Of a stretch of DNA of 64,000 bases, positions 60,780 through 64,000 are shown piece by piece. Position numbers and translations under genes: made by a program. Source of the DNA: Rhabditoides inermis (Eukaryota; Nematoda; Chromadorea; Rhabditida; Rhabditidae); NCBI GenBank assembly GCA_963966185.1, contig CAWZYM010000271.1, positions 60,001 through 124,000 of the forward strand. The letters run 5' to 3'. A model generated the notes under the pieces. It had not been told where the DNA came from. It saw only the letters and a program-made list of their open reading frames with translations, and searched no databases. Numbering within the stretch: the first letter of the stretch is position 1; every line of letters begins with the position of its first letter.

Positions 60780-62913
60780 CCCCCCTTTAGACTAATATTT
60801 ACTATGGCGTCTGTCTGTCTGTCTTTCCGGAAAGATATCTCTCTTCAAAATATGTCCTATTGGTTAATTTTTTCTAAAAAGTTTCCACTTATGCTAATAT
60901 CGCAAAATTCCAAATATCTCGTCAATAGCGATCTTCTGATCATAGTTATCACCTAATCTCTTAACTATGGACAAAAATTTCAAAATACTTCAATTAGAAC
61001 CAAACTTGGAGGGTAGGTGAATCGACCTAGAAAAAATCGATAGCCGCGATACCAGATGCATGTGACCTCATCTTCATGCCCAAATAGGCAAATGTACCCA
61101 AAATGCACCCAAAATTCATGATCTTCGATTTCTATAAAAATTGAATAGAAAAAAACATTACGTACAAGAGAACATAAAAAGTGGTTTCCTTTTTTGAAAA
61201 GCTACCAAATATGGCAACTATGATCGACTTTTCGTACAGGCCAGTTAGAGTGTCCAATTTGTAAACTTAAGCTTTTATGGGCAAAAAAGCCCTTCTGTCC
61301 AAATTTCAGATCGATCGGACTTCGTCTTCATACCGTATTAGACATTTTCTGAGCGCGCACTACTTGCTGAGGTCGCGCCCACCGGCTTGCTCGCTACCAG
61401 CCGCGAGGTCAACAGATCGATACCAAATAGTTGGCATTCGCATTTACTGACCCATATCCATATAGTGATATCCTTTTTCGATAGATACGTGTGTAAATAA
61501 AATAAAAATGGATTGATTCTGTTGAAAAAAAGACAAAATTTCTATCTTCATCGAATAATTTCGACGAAACGAAGAGTTGAAGGTTGGAAAAGACAAGGAA
61601 AGTGTTTTAAGACGAGTTCAGTCAATATATAGTGTTTTGTAAAGATCAAACCAACTTCAAACACTATCAAACTCCTTCAAACATGCGCACAACATAATAG
61701 GGCGCGCCAGCCGGCTTATTTCCTTTCAGCCGTGTCATCACGAAGTCATTCTAGACGTAATATAGAAATATGGACAGCTTTCTTTTTGTTAGTTGAAACT
61801 AGGTTTTTGAGTTCCTTACTCGTGCATATTCAACCTGAAATTCCGCTTTTTGATGCTGTATGTATAGTGACGAGTGGAAGTGAGGTGAGGTGAGGATCGA
61901 ATTCACCTTACATGTCATTTTGCAAGCAAATGCGGTTGAATTAGATTTTTTGAAGAGAGCATAGTTTTGTAGTAATGTCTCTAGAAAGTTGCTGTCATCG
62001 CAGAGGAGAGGTGACAATAGATAGGATGAGAGCAAAGAGCTGTCTCTAGAAAGTTGCTGTCATCTCAGCGGAGACGTGAAAGTAGGTAACAGAGGGCATA
62101 TAACTCTCTCTCTCTCTCTCTCTAGAAAATTGCTGTCACCGCAGCGGAGAAGTGAAAATAGATAATAGAGAGCACAATACTGTCTCTAAAAAGTTGCGGT
62201 CTCCGCAGCGGAGACGTGACAGTAGATAGAGGAGAGCATAGATCTGCCTCTAGAAAATTGCTGTCACCGCAAGCGGAGATGTGAAATAGTAGCACAGTAC
62301 TTCATCTCGAAAGTTGCTGTCACCGCAGCGGAGACGTAGACGTGATAATAGACAAGAGAGAGAGGGGGGAGGGGGAGAGAAGAGAGAGGAGGGGAAGAGG
62401 AGGGAAAGAGAGGGAGAGGGAGGGAGAGAGGGGGGGAGAGGGAGGGAGAGGGAGGGAGAGGGAAGAGTAGACAGAATTAAGTAGACGAGAGAGAGAGAGA
62501 GAGAGAAAGAAAGAAAAAGAAAGAAAAAGAGATAAAGGGAGAGAAAGAAGGAGAAGGGAGAGTAGACATAACTCATTACTCATAACTGTCTCTTAAAATT
62601 CGCAGTGACTACCGCAGACGTGAGAGTAGAAGAGTAGACAGAATATACCATAGTACTGTTTCTAGAAAGTTGTTATCACCGCTGCGGAGACGTGAGAGTA
62701 GACGAGCGAGAGAGAGAGAAAGAGAGAGAGAGAGGAGATAGGAGGGAGAGGAGGAAAAGGAGGATATAGGAGCGAGAGTAGAAATAACTGTCTCTCGTAA
62801 TTTGCAGTGACTACCGCAGACGTGAGAGTAGAAGAGTAGACAGAATATACCATAGTACTGTCTCTAGAATGTTGTTTAGAAAGTTGTTGTCACCGCTGCG
62901 GAGACGTGATAAT

Positions 62914-62944
<31 letters not shown>

Positions 62945-63048
62945 GAGGGAGAGTAGATATAACTGTCGTTCGAAATTCGCAGTGACTACCGCAGACGTGA
63001 GAGTAGAAGAGTAGACAGAATTAGAGAGGGCGCGCAGCGCCCTCTCTT
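60780..63048 (-). mobile_element. Composite repeat unit, right copy 2 (inverted, in tandem with copy 1)
   Basis: On the minus strand: a GC hairpin at 63048-63026 (GAGAGGGCGCGCAGCGCCCT), a minisatellite region 63020-62000 with repeated ACGTCTCCGCTGCGGTGACA-type units and GA tracts, then the 1.2-kb segment 61930-60785 ending in ACGCCATAGTAAATATTAGT and a G run. It abuts the hairpin of copy 1 directly, so the units are head to tail. Confidence 0.72.
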
Positions 63049-63518
63049 TTGGCTTAGGATAAGGCTCGCGCCAGAATTTTCAAGAAGTGATATCCAAAAG
63101 TCATGTTATAACCAATGTGAACTTGTCCAAATCATGTTAGTTAGATTCGCACCGTTTCGTGGGCCAAATCACTGGTCGACGGCATCTTTGTATCTTTTCT
63201 GTGAAAGAAGTTATGCGCGATCCCGCGCTCGCACTAGGCGAAAGGCCAGCGTGTTTCGTGTCCTTCCCGTTACCGACTTTTCCCAACTTGCACTTTGCGT
63301 GTAGTCCGCCCCGCCGCCGCCAGCGTCAAATGCGCGCCGGGTTTGCATTGTTTTGACCCCGCCAACTATAACCAGGAGGAAGAGCGCAGTAGGCGCGACA
63401 CCGACTGGTTATAAGAAAATATGCTGTGAAAACGTTTTGTGAAACGTAACGGCGATCCGTGAATACGATGTGACGTGTGGTACATGAGACGAAGAAGTGC
63501 GAGAAGAGCAGAGGTAGA

Positions 63519-63705
63519 GAGAGAATGGCAGATATAGAGAGAAGGGCAGATAAAGATGGAGAGAAGGACAGAGAGAGATGGAGAAAGAGCGAGAGAGCGC
63601 AGTGAAAGAGAGAGAGAATGGCAGATATAGAGAGAAGGGCAGATAAAGATGGAGAGAAGGACAGAGAGAGATGGAGAAAGAGCGAGAGAGCGCAGTGAAA
63701 GAGAG
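63519..63705. repeat. Two-copy tandem repeat, period 93 bp, GA-rich
   Basis: GAGAATGGCAGATATAGAGA starts at 63521 and again at 63614; the two copies are practically identical over the full unit. No gene is seen from 63050 to the window end. Confidence 0.92.
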
Positions 63706-64000
63706 AAAGAACAGTGAGAGAGAACAGAAGGAGATAGATTAGGTTTTGATTAAATCCAGATGAATAGTCATAATTCAGCACATATTACATATAAAAAATT
63801 TCTATGAAATTTAACAAAAGCACATATATTTTCTTTAAAAAGTACTTGCGTAAAAAGACTCAGTTTGTCTTGACCCAATTCAACAAAAGCGCATGCATAA
63901 AACGTTTACAAATACTAACAAACCTGCACTTCTCTCTCTCTCTCTCCATCTCCTTTAATTGTATTCTTATATTTCCTATGTTAGTTAGTGTCAACAGTCT

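Overview
The window looks like nuclear DNA from a nematode. Coding exons are short and joined by many small introns with TTTCAG-type acceptors. Several start codons lie just downstream of a lone acceptor (a spliced-leader-like arrangement). One minus-strand gene reads as a nematode-type chemoreceptor, possibly Srt. Long GA/CT microsatellites sit in most introns. No database search was possible, so the phylum is an inference (about 75% sure) and no species is proposed. Exon models were built by hand from splice signals and reading phase.

Layout. (1) 0.5-6.3 kb, minus strand: an intron-rich transposon-type gene whose product joins a Ulp1/C48-like cysteine protease module to the N-terminal half of a Helitron replication protein; it runs off the left edge. 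(2) 6.5-16.3 kb: repeats, including a ~210-bp CT-rich minisatellite, GC-rich multi-hairpin cassettes and arrays of TGTTTAC motifs. (3) 16.4-18.0 kb, minus: a short Srt-like chemoreceptor. (4) 18-22 kb: no convincing gene, but an inverted pair of tRNA-containing elements forms a ~770-bp palindrome. (5) 22.1-23.5 kb, minus: a multi-pass membrane protein. (6) 24.2-30.4 kb, minus: a complete 17-exon cys-loop ligand-gated ion channel with an anion-channel signature. (7) 30.4-38.7 kb: GA repeats and two TIR elements. (8) 38.7-44.3 kb, plus: a secreted, probably GPI-anchored protein. (9) 46.3-48.8 kb, plus: a complete type II phosphatidylinositol 4-kinase. (10) 49-58.6 kb: a tyrosine-recombinase fragment, tRNA-like elements, a duplicated ~0.7-kb repeat, a (CAA)n tract and a small secreted peptide gene with a second copy of its last exon. 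(11) 58.7-63.0 kb: two tandem copies, inverted, of the composite repeat seen at 10.4-13.3 kb.

The host genes do not form an obvious pathway or operon. The recurring theme is mobile DNA, in particular terminal-inverted-repeat elements that carry tRNA-like (pol III box A/B) sequences, several of them inside introns. The most unusual items are the Ulp1-Helitron gene, the tRNA-bearing TIR elements and the hairpin-ended composite repeats.
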